Shown: positions 25,830 through 34,262, counted from the first letter of the stretch. The stretch: DNA of 34,391 nucleotides from an uncultured Oscillospiraceae bacterium (GCA_934590355.1 CAKTOX010000022.1:1-34391), one strand, 5' to 3'. The notes: generated by a model from the sequence alone, not told the origin. Numbers and translations: made by a program.

Positions 25830-26120
25830 TCACACCATAAGCAATCCTTCCAGCTTGTAACCGGCTTTTATACCGAAGTGTTCAATCTTGGTTTCATAAT
25901 TATTTCCCAAGTAATAAAACCTGAGACTGTCCTTTTCTTCATCCATAAGCGAGCACAGCTTATGCTTAAGCTGCTTGCATTGCGCTGCATCAAGTACACA
26001 CTCAAACACAGAATTTTGAACGCGTTGTCCGTAATTCACACATTGCTTTGCGATTTGCCGGAGGCGTTTACGTCCCCCTGCATCTTCTGTACTCACATCA
26101 TAAGATATCAATACCAGCAT
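25830..26120 (-). CDS. cas2: CRISPR-associated endonuclease Cas2
   Basis: Cas2 is the central dimer of the Cas1-Cas2 integrase that inserts new spacers. The 96-residue protein starts MLVLISYDVSTEDAGGRKRL with the conserved Asp at D8. It continues with CVNYGQRVQNSVFECVLD, a typical I-C Cas2 segment. It follows cas1 by 9 bp with a GTGAGGAAAG site. It is the last gene of the cas operon, next to the leader. Confidence 0.97.
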   Translation of the reverse strand: MLVLISYDVSTEDAGGRKRLRQIAKQCVNYGQRVQNSVFECVLDAAQCKQLKHKLCSLMDEEKDSLRFYYLGNNYETKIEHFGIKAGYKLEGLLMV

Positions 26121-26129
26121 AGGCTTTCC

Positions 26130-27161
26130 TCACTTCCACAAAAACGGCGGATAAGCATCCAAGTCATTGCGCAGATAGCGCGACAACAGCAAGGCCTGCA
26201 CATACGGCACTATACCCCATGGCATTTTCTCCCCCAAATAGGGATGCGTAATTACTTCCTGCTTGCGTTCCTGCCAACTTTTCAAAAACTTGCGGCGGCC
26301 TCCATCCGTCATGGTCACCGCGCCTCCCTCGGCACTTTCAAAGTCACCGACTTGCATGACCTTATTGTTTATCATGGTCAAAACGAAACGATCAGCAAAG
26401 CACGGTCTGAGCTCCTCCATCAAATCAAGGGCCAGAGATGTTCTTCCCGGGCGATCACGGTGCATAAAGCCAACATATGCATCAAGGCCAACGCTCTCCA
26501 ACGCAGATGCACAGCTACTCGCAAGAAGACTGTATGCAAAGGACAGCATCGCATTCACCTTGTCCGTCGGCGGTCTACGACTGCGCCCGTAGAAGAAGAA
26601 CTCATCTTTACCGCGCAGTATCATATCATCAAAAGCATCAAAGTAAATTGAAGCAGCCGCCCCCTCCAAGCCACGCAAGGAATCAAGTGACGAAACCTCC
26701 AACGTCTGCGACATTATGTCATATATAGCGCAGGACGCCTCGCGAAATTTCTCCTCATCAATGCGAAGCTTATGGTCGCGCTTGGTACGCTCAATGCTCC
26801 AGCGGCAATTATACATTTTGCCCCAAATCATATGTTTCGCTATCAGGCAACTGCGCTGTATGTCTTCAGCAACGCGATATTGCTCCCTGCGCAGCAGCAC
26901 ATTGCCGTTTGATACACCTGTCGTTCGCGCCAAAAATCTGCCGTGCGGAGAGCAGAAGCTTAGCCCAATATTGCGCTTTGCACAGGCGCCCATAAGCGCC
27001 GGAGATGCCCCCGCATACGAGAAGCATATTATCTCCTCTAAATTATGCAGGGGAAAACGTGCCGTCTCCTCTTTATCTCGGCGGACAACGATATTCTCTC
27101 CGTCCAGTGTCAAATACGCGTCCTCAGAGGTAACAAACAGGGTGTTGAGCAAACGTCTCAT
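26130..27161 (-). CDS. cas1: CRISPR-associated integrase Cas1
   Basis: Cas1 catalyses spacer integration. From the ATG at 27161 the product is 343 residues (MRRLLNTLFVTSEDAYLTL). Catalytic residues are visible: E166 in LRGLEGAAASIYF, H234 in GFMHRDRPGRTSL and D246 in LALDLMEELRP. I prefer this start because GGAGG lies 7 nt upstream and it overlaps the cas4 stop by 4 nt (ATGA), whereas the ATG at 27209 lies deep inside cas4. It is a standard type I-C Cas1 in the usual cas4-cas1-cas2 order. Confidence 0.97.
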   Translation of the reverse strand: MRRLLNTLFVTSEDAYLTLDGENIVVRRDKEETARFPLHNLEEIICFSYAGASPALMGACAKRNIGLSFCSPHGRFLARTTGVSNGNVLLRREQYRVAEDIQRSCLIAKHMIWGKMYNCRWSIERTKRDHKLRIDEEKFREASCAIYDIMSQTLEVSSLDSLRGLEGAAASIYFDAFDDMILRGKDEFFFYGRSRRPPTDKVNAMLSFAYSLLASSCASALESVGLDAYVGFMHRDRPGRTSLALDLMEELRPCFADRFVLTMINNKVMQVGDFESAEGGAVTMTDGGRRKFLKSWQERKQEVITHPYLGEKMPWGIVPYVQALLLSRYLRNDLDAYPPFLWK

Positions 27162-27820
27162 ACCTCTTCCTCCATATGTTTTTGCAGATAGCTTTTTACC
27201 GAGCCGCAACGTGTCAGCTTAGGCAGGCAGAAGTCCTTCAGCGAGCACGCATTGCAGGATTTCGACGGCTTCACCTTTGGCGTATATCCGCGCCGATAGA
27301 GCTTATGCATTTCTTCCAAAGTATCCGCAGTTTCCCGACGGAGCTCCTGAGTGAATTCTATCTCTGCTCGGCGGCGTATCTCGCCAAAATATAAAGCGCC
27401 TTTTGGTATGTCGCAGCATAGCATTTGCTCAAGGCACATTGCCTGTCCGCATAACTGCAGTTCGTTTGCCAAGTCATTTCGAGGCGAGCCGTGCTTGTAT
27501 TCCACAGGGTATGGCTGAAACAAACCCGTTTCATTAGACAGCGGTATCCCTTTCGAGGATCTTCTGAATTCCACAACGTCGCATACTCCTGAAACACCTA
27601 ATGTCGGAGATGATATTGCCAAGCCGCGGGTAATGATAAGGTCTGACCGTTTTTCACGCAAGCCCGAGGTGTGCGCTTTCTCATGCATGATCTGACCTTC
27701 TGCAGTTCTGCCGTTTTCCGCCCACAGGTTTTCAATGTGGATCAGAGCCCACTGTCTGCGGCAAAATCGGAAGTGCTGAATTCCCGAAAGTTGAAGGTAC
27801 TCTTCCTCTTTATATTCCAT
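27158..27820 (-). CDS. cas4: CRISPR-associated Cas4 exonuclease
   Basis: Cas4 trims prespacers and helps choose those with the right PAM, working with Cas1-Cas2. The 220-residue product has the Fe-S cysteines C20 (FRFCRRQW) and C189, C192, C198 (KSCNACSLKDFC). The RecB-type nuclease residues D81 (GVCDVVEF), E107 and K109 (PVEYKHG) are present. It overlaps the end of cas7c by 11 nt, and its ribosome site is weak, so it probably depends on translational coupling. All expected catalytic and cluster residues are intact. Confidence 0.96.
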   Translation of the reverse strand: MEYKEEEYLQLSGIQHFRFCRRQWALIHIENLWAENGRTAEGQIMHEKAHTSGLREKRSDLIITRGLAISSPTLGVSGVCDVVEFRRSSKGIPLSNETGLFQPYPVEYKHGSPRNDLANELQLCGQAMCLEQMLCCDIPKGALYFGEIRRRAEIEFTQELRRETADTLEEMHKLYRRGYTPKVKPSKSCNACSLKDFCLPKLTRCGSVKSYLQKHMEEEV

Positions 27821-28655
27821 CGATGATCTCAGGTGTTAAGCCGGGCAATTCGTCCAGCGTTATCTCATAATCATCTACACTTTGAGGGATGCCCGAGGCA
27901 TCCTTTGCACGAACATGGACGCTGCGGTGCACCTTTGCAGACGAATACTGGCCATCCTTGCAATTATGCTCCCACCAATAGAGTTTTACGACCTCCATCG
28001 AGCCCTCCGGACGCGCAGAGGAAGCATCATTAACGAACAGCGTACGCAGACACTCCTTCACGACTGCCGCATCCTCCTGAGAGAATCCGGTCTTCTCTGC
28101 AAGCTGCACGTTAATAGCGCCCTTGAGTTTATACAGACCAAAACGGACAAAGTGCTTCATACCCATAGTATCCGATGCACGATTGGCATTCGGTTCGCCG
28201 TTGACACTCTTAGTGATCTGCATTTCTTCGATTTCAACAGGTGAAACGCTGACTGCCTGATGAACGGAAACAGGCCCACGGACTCCGACGGAAACTCCGC
28301 TATTTTCGTTGCTCTTAAATGCAAACACCTGTCCGAAGCTACGTACATCCAGCCATTTTTCGCAGGCAGTTTGTGCATAGGCAGCTTTATCTTTGATACC
28401 CTTGGTTGCCGCTGAGGCGCGCTCGCTCAGACTTTTAAAACCGTCATCACAGCGATCGTCGGACTGGACAAAAATCGCATTCCCTATATCCTGCATCCTA
28501 TTGCGTATCTTGCGCTTGATGCAAACATCGGATATCTCACCGAGACCGTTATAGTCTGCTCTGGGGCGGTTACCGTTAAGCGGGTCGCCGTTGCTGTTCG
28601 CATTTGTAACGGAAATAAGTGCCACAAAGTCGATTTTATGATTCAGTGCTGCCAT
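27810..28655 (-). CDS. cas7c: Type I-C Cascade backbone protein Cas7c (Csd2)
   Basis: Cas7 forms the helical backbone along the crRNA. The 281-residue product carries the family opening DFVALISVTNANSNGDPLNG NRPR, with the ISVTNANSNGDPLNGN stretch diagnostic for Csd2. It also has VRSFGQVFAF and GVRGPVSVHQAVSVSPVEI. GAGGAGG lies 8 nt before the ATG, and the gene starts 3 bp after the cas8c stop. It should be the most abundant subunit of the complex. Confidence 0.97.
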   Translation of the reverse strand: MAALNHKIDFVALISVTNANSNGDPLNGNRPRADYNGLGEISDVCIKRKIRNRMQDIGNAIFVQSDDRCDDGFKSLSERASAATKGIKDKAAYAQTACEKWLDVRSFGQVFAFKSNENSGVSVGVRGPVSVHQAVSVSPVEIEEMQITKSVNGEPNANRASDTMGMKHFVRFGLYKLKGAINVQLAEKTGFSQEDAAVVKECLRTLFVNDASSARPEGSMEVVKLYWWEHNCKDGQYSSAKVHRSVHVRAKDASGIPQSVDDYEITLDELPGLTPEIIDGI

Positions 28656-28658
28656 GAT

Positions 28659-30440
28659 TTATTCCTCCTCTTTATTATCTGTTGTATCGTTTTTTTCAAA
28701 GAATGCATTTCGCTGCAGTTCATATCCCATCAGATACAGATCATCCAAGGGCCTGTTGAGTTCGCTTTCCGGGAATTCACTGAGTATCTTGAAAATTTCG
28801 CCCACGAGCCTCTTATAACGCTGTACCTTCCACGGCTCGATGCGATTAAGGTAAGCACGCTCAAGGTGTCGGTTAAGTCTCTCGAACACCGAAAACGGTC
28901 TCCGCCGGAATTCGCTCATGGATTTGACGGCATTTGTCTGCCTATCATCTTTCGTTTTGCTGTAGTAATCCGCCTCCGCACGCTCCATTGCCGCCAACAA
29001 TCTGCCGTATTGGAAGCTGCGATCTTTTTTGTCAAGTTCCCAATCCATTTCGTTACCTCCCAGTTTAGTGTCATATCTGTATTTCTGGAGTGCGGCGCAT
29101 GCCGTCTGCACAATTTTTCTCCAGTTTGATTCACTATAAGCCTGCGGCGAGGATGCACGCTGCACCAGTGCCCTCAATATATCCAGAGGGAATATCCCTC
29201 CGCCTATTTTGCAGTTGAGCAAGCGCTGCAAATGCTGGCGCCGTATGCGGTCATCTGTCTCGAGGTATGCATTTCGCTCAATTCCGAACGCAGAGTTTAC
29301 AATGTCAAGAAGGTTGGAGGCCTGGATACCGTATTTTCCGGCATACCAGCAGCAATGCGCATCCCAATCGTGCATACGCTCAAGGAAGGTTCCGACAGAA
29401 AGCTCGTTATAATAAGTAACGGCAAGGCGTCCTGTGGTCGCGGCGTCAAAGCTGACCAAAACGGTCTCATCCTCATCGCGGAGCTGATTTTCCTTTCGAC
29501 AGCTCAGCATCGTGCCTTGTAGCTGCTTGCGATAATCGCTCGGCTTTCGGGCGGGCTTTGCATCCTTATCACGCAGCCTGCGCATAGGCTGAGGAATGAC
29601 TTTGCCCGCAGGATTCCAGCATATGAAAATTCTATTGCCCGCAAGCACGCCCTGCTCGGATGCCAGCCAGCGCAGCGCGCTGTGAGCCTTCTGCGATGCC
29701 GCATAGCCGACAGTTGCAGCCTGGCTTTCTTCAGAAAAGCGACCGCGATAGGTAAAGCCGCTCTTATCATTAGCCGAAATAAGCTTTGCATTTCCGTTCA
29801 CGGGAATAATGCCCTTGGTATGCTGCAACGCAATTGTGTTCATCTTCCCCTCAAGCATACACAAGGCGGCACCGCGCACGGAAATAAGTTCAGTGTAATA
29901 TGCTATATAAGCAGAAAAGAGATTTTGGTTCTTCCAGCAGTCAGGCTCCTCTCCGTCAACACCGATCACGCGCCAACAGACAAGCAACTTTTCATCATAG
30001 CTGCCGTTCGTGTTCGCAGCTATTATTCCGCATTTTCTAAGGTCGTCGATAATCGTATTGCTTGCGGCATAGGAATAGACGGCAGCAAGAAACGGATGTG
30101 TGTATTCAGAGTCTCGCCATTTCTTCAGAGTTTCAAGATAGAGCTCATGCGCTTTTGCGTTTTTACAGGCTATATATTTAAGCTGATCACAGAGAGGGTG
30201 CGCTGCAAGTGCACTCGTGCGTCCACCGGATTCTTCGGTTAGCGGAATAAGTATCTTTGGTTCGCTTTTATCGACCTTTCGCGCAGTTATAAACTCTCCC
30301 TGCGCATTCAGTGTGACTTCAATGTTAGCACTTGTCAGGCCGTGTCCTATCGGTGCAAGAGGCTCGTGGTCGACCTTGTATACGCCGATCAAATCGGTGT
30401 TGGCGTCATATGTTTCGATTGCCCGCTGTAGCAGTCCCAT
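28659..30440 (-). CDS. cas8c: Type I-C Cascade large subunit Cas8c (Csd1)
   Basis: Cas8c recognises the PAM and helps recruit Cas3. The 593-residue product has the Csd1 features IPLTEESGGRTSALAAHPL near residue 65, PVNGNAKLISANDKSGFTYR, and NDKS followed by GRFSEESQAATVGYAAS. In type I-C the small subunit Cas11c is normally made from an internal start near the 3' end of cas8c. A candidate is the Met codon in NEMDWELDKKDRSFQYGRL, near residue 463, which would give about 130 residues. The start overlaps the cas5c stop by one base (TAATG). Confidence 0.96.
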   Translation of the reverse strand: MGLLQRAIETYDANTDLIGVYKVDHEPLAPIGHGLTSANIEVTLNAQGEFITARKVDKSEPKILIPLTEESGGRTSALAAHPLCDQLKYIACKNAKAHELYLETLKKWRDSEYTHPFLAAVYSYAASNTIIDDLRKCGIIAANTNGSYDEKLLVCWRVIGVDGEEPDCWKNQNLFSAYIAYYTELISVRGAALCMLEGKMNTIALQHTKGIIPVNGNAKLISANDKSGFTYRGRFSEESQAATVGYAASQKAHSALRWLASEQGVLAGNRIFICWNPAGKVIPQPMRRLRDKDAKPARKPSDYRKQLQGTMLSCRKENQLRDEDETVLVSFDAATTGRLAVTYYNELSVGTFLERMHDWDAHCCWYAGKYGIQASNLLDIVNSAFGIERNAYLETDDRIRRQHLQRLLNCKIGGGIFPLDILRALVQRASSPQAYSESNWRKIVQTACAALQKYRYDTKLGGNEMDWELDKKDRSFQYGRLLAAMERAEADYYSKTKDDRQTNAVKSMSEFRRRPFSVFERLNRHLERAYLNRIEPWKVQRYKRLVGEIFKILSEFPESELNRPLDDLYLMGYELQRNAFFEKNDTTDNKEEE

Positions 30441-31195
30441 TATGTAACCTCCCCAAATTCGTGCAATCCGGAAAAATTGTCCTGTTCTTCCCCGAACACC
30501 TTCGGCTCCATGTCTCCTATCGTTTTATGCTGCGGACACTGCTCCGGAGGTAAGAAGGAGATAACTCCGCGTTTCATAACCGGATTCCAAAAGCGGACTG
30601 TCATTTTGCCTTTAGTGTCCTCGGAGTATGCTTCGTCCGCATAAGTGATCCCATGATACATCAGTCCGAAGGCAATTTCCTCAGTTTTGTCATAGGCCCC
30701 CTCACCTTCGCCGAAAACACACGGTTCCACATAACCCTGACATTCTCTCGAGCCAAGGAATATATCGCGCCGTCCGCCCTTATTTATCATCTTCTTGGCA
30801 ATCTCATGGTGCTTGTTTTCATTGCGGTCGGCTGCCAGCTCCGGTCTGTTTTCGTTCCATTCGAAATGGGCGCGCACCTGATAGCTGCAGTCCTTCAGGT
30901 AAGTATAGTAGCTCAGATCGTTTATGCCATGGCTCTGATCGTTTCTAGCATGGTATTTAATCGAGCGGATTCCCTTTGTTTCCATCTGAATGGGCTTCAT
31001 GACTCTGACGGCATCTATGACCCAAACTATAGTGGGCTTCCAATATACCGAGTGCAGAATACCCTTGAGGGCCTCATAAGTGGGTACCTGATAGCTATAT
31101 TTTTCTCCGCCAACGCGCATGATGGGATCTGAAAACAATGCGTAGTCCCCTGTTACCCGGAACTCCACAAAGTTATCATGCTTTGTGTTTTTCAC
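30440..31195 (-). CDS. cas5c: Type I-C crRNA-processing endonuclease Cas5c
   Basis: In type I-C, Cas5c (Cas5d) replaces Cas6: it cuts pre-crRNA and stays on the 5' handle. The 251-residue product begins HDNFVEFRVTGDYALFSDPI and contains PTYEALKGILHSVYWKP. Y51, K128 and H129 (RNENKHHEIAKKM) appear to line up with the catalytic Tyr-Lys-His triad known from Bacillus halodurans Cas5d. The start is GTG at 31195, with GGAGG 9 nt upstream inside the end of cas3. Its stop overlaps the cas8c start. Confidence 0.96.
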   Translation of the reverse strand: MKNTKHDNFVEFRVTGDYALFSDPIMRVGGEKYSYQVPTYEALKGILHSVYWKPTIVWVIDAVRVMKPIQMETKGIRSIKYHARNDQSHGINDLSYYTYLKDCSYQVRAHFEWNENRPELAADRNENKHHEIAKKMINKGGRRDIFLGSRECQGYVEPCVFGEGEGAYDKTEEIAFGLMYHGITYADEAYSEDTKGKMTVRFWNPVMKRGVISFLPPEQCPQHKTIGDMEPKVFGEEQDNFSGLHEFGEVT

Positions 31196-31199
31196 GCTC

Positions 31200-33569
31200 T
31201 TACACCTCCATGAATATTTGTTTTTCCGAATTTATAGTTAAGCCGACTTCATCGTCATAAAAACCTTCAGCCAATATCCAAGCACAATCATCGCAGGCGG
31301 ATATGAGCCCATTATTCTCCTCCAGCCGTTTCTTCTGATGTTTATATATCCCAACCGTATAATTGCTCGCTTCTTTTAGAATACCCGCTCTGTATGCAGG
31401 ATCAAAGCTGCATTGATCGGAGCATAACTGCGCTATAAGCTGTTTGCCCCTGCCATACGGCACAATAACATCGGTTGTATCCTCATCAAAAACAGAAAAA
31501 TATTGCCCCGCCGTTTTTAATGCCTGCCTCAAGAAGAAAGCATCAATATTTTCACAGCGTTCATCAGCATATTTCCCATTTGTTGCCATCAGTTCAAAGA
31601 GTGTAGTCCCAAGCTCCCTAACAGAATAGTCCTGTTCATCCACCGACATCCCCCTATACAAAGCCCGATAGTAATAGCAAATAGCTTCATTGGAAAACAT
31701 GTTGTTTCCGAATCGCTTCGGTTCATTTTTGAACGTCTCCATAAGCTCAATGCTTGCATCCTTTCCGCGCTGTATATCTCGCAATGAACCAAGCTTTTCA
31801 TCGGAGCAATTCACGGTATACACAGGGCGCGGCATATCGGATTCTCCGTTTCGATTACATCGTCCCGCAGCTTGAACAATGCTGTCCATGCCAGCTGTTA
31901 GACGTATGACCGATTCAAATGAAATATCTACACCTGCTTCGATAACTTGAGTCGCAATGCACAAGACCTTTTCACGATTTGAAAGGGTCTCTTGCAGGGC
32001 CATCAGCACATCGCGGCGATGTTGCATACACATTGCTGCGGATAAATGATAGCTTTTGTAACAAGGCGACGCAGTCTCCTTCAGAAGGTATGATGCTTCG
32101 TCTTTTTTGTTGCAAACAACCAGCAGACTGTCTGTCTTTTTCATTTGCGTTCGAATAACATCCGGTAGCTCTTTCAAGCAGCAATCCGGAAGCCTTGAAA
32201 GCTCCGTGCGACGAAATGCAGACCAAAGTGCGTCATTTCTAGGCACTATATCCTCAGGCTTTTTGAGCAGCGGATGGTCCGCACTCTCAAGCTCCGGTTG
32301 CGTTGCCGAACATAATACGACAGTTGCGCCGCACTGCTCGGTTAAGAACTCTATTGCCATGTTAAAGAGTGTGAGCATTTTTGCAGGAACAGTTTGTACT
32401 TCGTCAATTACTATCACGCTATCACACAGCGCATGGAAGCGCCGTATCGAAGTGGTTTTTCCTTCAAACATAGTGTTTAAAAGTTGCACCAGCGTTGTGA
32501 TTATTATCGGAGCGTCCCAGCTTTGCATAAGAAGTTCTCTGTCATCAAGCTCATCTTTGCCTTGCTCGGTTTTTACGACGTTCGAATGATGCTCCAAAAT
32601 CATTCTCTCATCGCCTACGAACTCATGGATAACGCTTGCATTCTGCTCAAGAATAGATAGTAGCGGAGAAGTAAATATTAACCTTCGCTTGTTAAAACAC
32701 ATTGCGTGCGCCAGGGCATACCGCAGCGAGCTGAGCGTTTTTCCACCCCCGGTCGGGACATTAAGTCTGAATATCCCGGGCCCGTGCTCCGCAAATGTGC
32801 GGCACATCTTCGAAATTTCATATCGGGCATTCTCAACCGGCGTCTCACGCGGAAATTGCTTGAGCTTTTCTTCGAGATAGTTCAGCCGCTCTCGCCAAAC
32901 AGGGCTCATGTTCTCCGGCCATGCAGCTGGTGCTATACCGTTCATAAATGCTGCCGTATCACATCGGTCACCTTCTATGACTGCAGATAAAATCAGCCGC
33001 GCAAAAAGCCCGGTTCCAAACGCATAATCATGATCTTCTGGGTATATATTATCAAGCTTTTCAAATACCCTATCTATTTCCTTCGTTGATGCCTCGAAAA
33101 GCTTTTCTATCTTTTCCTCAGATATCTCTGCCTTAAATGCCGCAACAGCTTCATCATAGGGGACATCGTTATTTTCTGTTCTATACTGCAGCCCTATGCG
33201 CTGCGTTTTATCTACGCAGTCAAATAGGCCGTGATGAGCCCCTATAGCAAAAGCGAGAAGCTCTGAGCAAACAATTGCAGGAAAATCCGAGTTTTTTCGG
33301 TGAAAATTTTCCATCACATAGCGGCACCCCTGAAACGTGTGGATAACGCTGCCACGTTTACCGCTATCGCCCGCAGCAAGATAGCGTTGGAAATCTTCCG
33401 TACACTTACCCATGTCATGAAGCAATCCCGCTAAATAGCCCGTATTCTCCATGCCGATTGGTTTCAGGCATTCCGCCGCTCGGCGAGCAGCTCCGGTCAA
33501 GTGCTCAAGTACCGTCTGCCGTTCAATTTTTCCGTCCGGCAGTTGTCGCTCGTGGGCATAATACTCCAT
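31200..33569 (-). CDS. cas3: CRISPR-associated helicase-nuclease Cas3
   Basis: Cas3 unwinds and degrades target DNA after Cascade binding. The 789-residue product has an N-terminal HD nuclease: H23, H51-D52 in LLHDMGKCTEDF, H112-H113 in AIGAHHGLF, and an Asp near 201. A superfamily 2 helicase follows: Walker A VPTGGGKTLSSL near 272, DEVQ at 389-392, CSATQPE, ATQVIEAGVDISFE and QAAGRCNRNG. The nuclease and helicase are in one chain, and all motifs are present, so it looks active. A GGGAGG site lies 10 nt before the ATG. It is the first gene of the operon. Confidence 0.98.
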   Translation of the reverse strand: MEYYAHERQLPDGKIERQTVLEHLTGAARRAAECLKPIGMENTGYLAGLLHDMGKCTEDFQRYLAAGDSGKRGSVIHTFQGCRYVMENFHRKNSDFPAIVCSELLAFAIGAHHGLFDCVDKTQRIGLQYRTENNDVPYDEAVAAFKAEISEEKIEKLFEASTKEIDRVFEKLDNIYPEDHDYAFGTGLFARLILSAVIEGDRCDTAAFMNGIAPAAWPENMSPVWRERLNYLEEKLKQFPRETPVENARYEISKMCRTFAEHGPGIFRLNVPTGGGKTLSSLRYALAHAMCFNKRRLIFTSPLLSILEQNASVIHEFVGDERMILEHHSNVVKTEQGKDELDDRELLMQSWDAPIIITTLVQLLNTMFEGKTTSIRRFHALCDSVIVIDEVQTVPAKMLTLFNMAIEFLTEQCGATVVLCSATQPELESADHPLLKKPEDIVPRNDALWSAFRRTELSRLPDCCLKELPDVIRTQMKKTDSLLVVCNKKDEASYLLKETASPCYKSYHLSAAMCMQHRRDVLMALQETLSNREKVLCIATQVIEAGVDISFESVIRLTAGMDSIVQAAGRCNRNGESDMPRPVYTVNCSDEKLGSLRDIQRGKDASIELMETFKNEPKRFGNNMFSNEAICYYYRALYRGMSVDEQDYSVRELGTTLFELMATNGKYADERCENIDAFFLRQALKTAGQYFSVFDEDTTDVIVPYGRGKQLIAQLCSDQCSFDPAYRAGILKEASNYTVGIYKHQKKRLEENNGLISACDDCAWILAEGFYDDEVGLTINSEKQIFMEV

Positions 33570-33624
33570 TTTTACACGGCCTCCCGTTTTAATCTATGTC
33601 GCCGTCAAATCATTTCTCGCTTTA

Positions 33625-33630
33625 ATTATA
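33625..33630 (-). promoter_or_regulatory. Candidate -10 element of the cas operon
   Basis: A perfect TATAAT lies 56 bp before cas3, but no convincing -35 is found 16-18 bp upstream (GTTTTA or TTTTAT only). No terminator is visible between the Rrf2 gene and cas3 (33570-33680), so readthrough from the Rrf2 promoter may contribute. Confidence 0.4.
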
Positions 33631-33680
33631 CTATATCAAATGTTCAATAAAACGGACTTTTCTAAGGTTTTTCAACATTT

Positions 33681-34106
33681 TTAAATCACATAGCTGCCGC
33701 CTTGGGGGGTATGCATGAGGTCGGCAAGGGTTATTCCGGAGAAATAGCTGCGCGTCAGCTCGTAGTAGCCCTCCCACACCGAGAGCGTGCGGCACTCGGC
33801 TGCGCGGTGGCAGGCAGGTGCGTTCTCCTGAAGGCAGGAGACAGGCGCGAGGTCGCCCTCGGCGATATTCAGTATCTCCCACAGGCTGTACTGCTCCGGC
33901 GCACGCGTGAGCCTGTAGCCGCCGCCTATGCCGTGAACGCTGTCGATAAGCCCCGCGTTCTTGAGCGAGGGCATGATCTTCTCAATATACTTAAGCGATA
34001 TTTCCTGTCGCGCGGACACCTCCTTCATGGGGATATAGCCGCCGTTATTGTGCTCGGCAAGGTCTAATAAAATGCGTATGGCGTAGCGCCCTTTAGTTGA
34101 TATCAT
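33681..34106 (-). CDS. Rrf2-family transcriptional regulator with Fe-S-type cysteines
   Basis: The 141-residue product starts MISTKGRYAIRILLDLAEHN, the classic Rrf2 winged-helix opening. It continues with SARQEISLKYIEKIMPSL, the recognition helix region, and VHGIGGGYRLTR, the wing. C91, C99 and C105 (C-X7-C-X5-C) lie in the position where IscR/NsrR-type members hold an Fe-S cluster; CymR-type members usually lack them. I start at the ATG at 34106, with GAGG 8 nt upstream; the GTG at 34115 sits on that site. The operator in its own promoter resembles the one at cysK, so it probably represses both. Its signal could be cysteine status or Fe-S/redox state. Confidence 0.93.
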   Translation of the reverse strand: MISTKGRYAIRILLDLAEHNNGGYIPMKEVSARQEISLKYIEKIMPSLKNAGLIDSVHGIGGGYRLTRAPEQYSLWEILNIAEGDLAPVSCLQENAPACHRAAECRTLSVWEGYYELTRSYFSGITLADLMHTPQGGSYVI

Positions 34107-34126
34107 ATCATTCACCTCTTGAGGAT

Positions 34127-34156
34127 ATTATACGACCAATCTCGTAGGTAAATCAA
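34127..34156 (-). promoter_or_regulatory. Rrf2 gene promoter with internal operator
   Basis: On the reverse strand TTGATT (34156-34151) and TATAAT (34132-34127) are 18 bp apart. The spacer holds ACCTACGAGATTGGT (34149-34135), which shares 12 of 15 positions with the cysK operator core. Binding between -35 and -10 would block polymerase, which fits autorepression. Confidence 0.75.
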
Positions 34157-34167
34157 TATTGTTTCAT

Positions 34168-34199
34168 AAAAAAAGGCAGTCATACGACTGCCTTTTTTT
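34168..34199 (-). terminator. Terminator after the activase gene
   Basis: A perfect 14-bp stem AAAAAAAGGCAGTC (34168-34181) and GACTGCCTTTTTTT (34186-34199) has a 4-nt loop ATAC. On the reverse strand it ends in seven Ts and lies about 64 bp after the activase stop, just upstream of the Rrf2 promoter. Confidence 0.93.
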
Positions 34200-34262
34200 G
34201 TTTATGTACTTTTGTGCCGCACCTGTGCATTACGCAGAAAGCGGCTGCCGAAGCCTCAAAGA

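Noticed and set aside
33631..33882. Short open frame on the minus strand overlapping the Rrf2 gene
   Set aside because: It is out of frame with the clearly recognisable Rrf2 protein and has no ribosome site.
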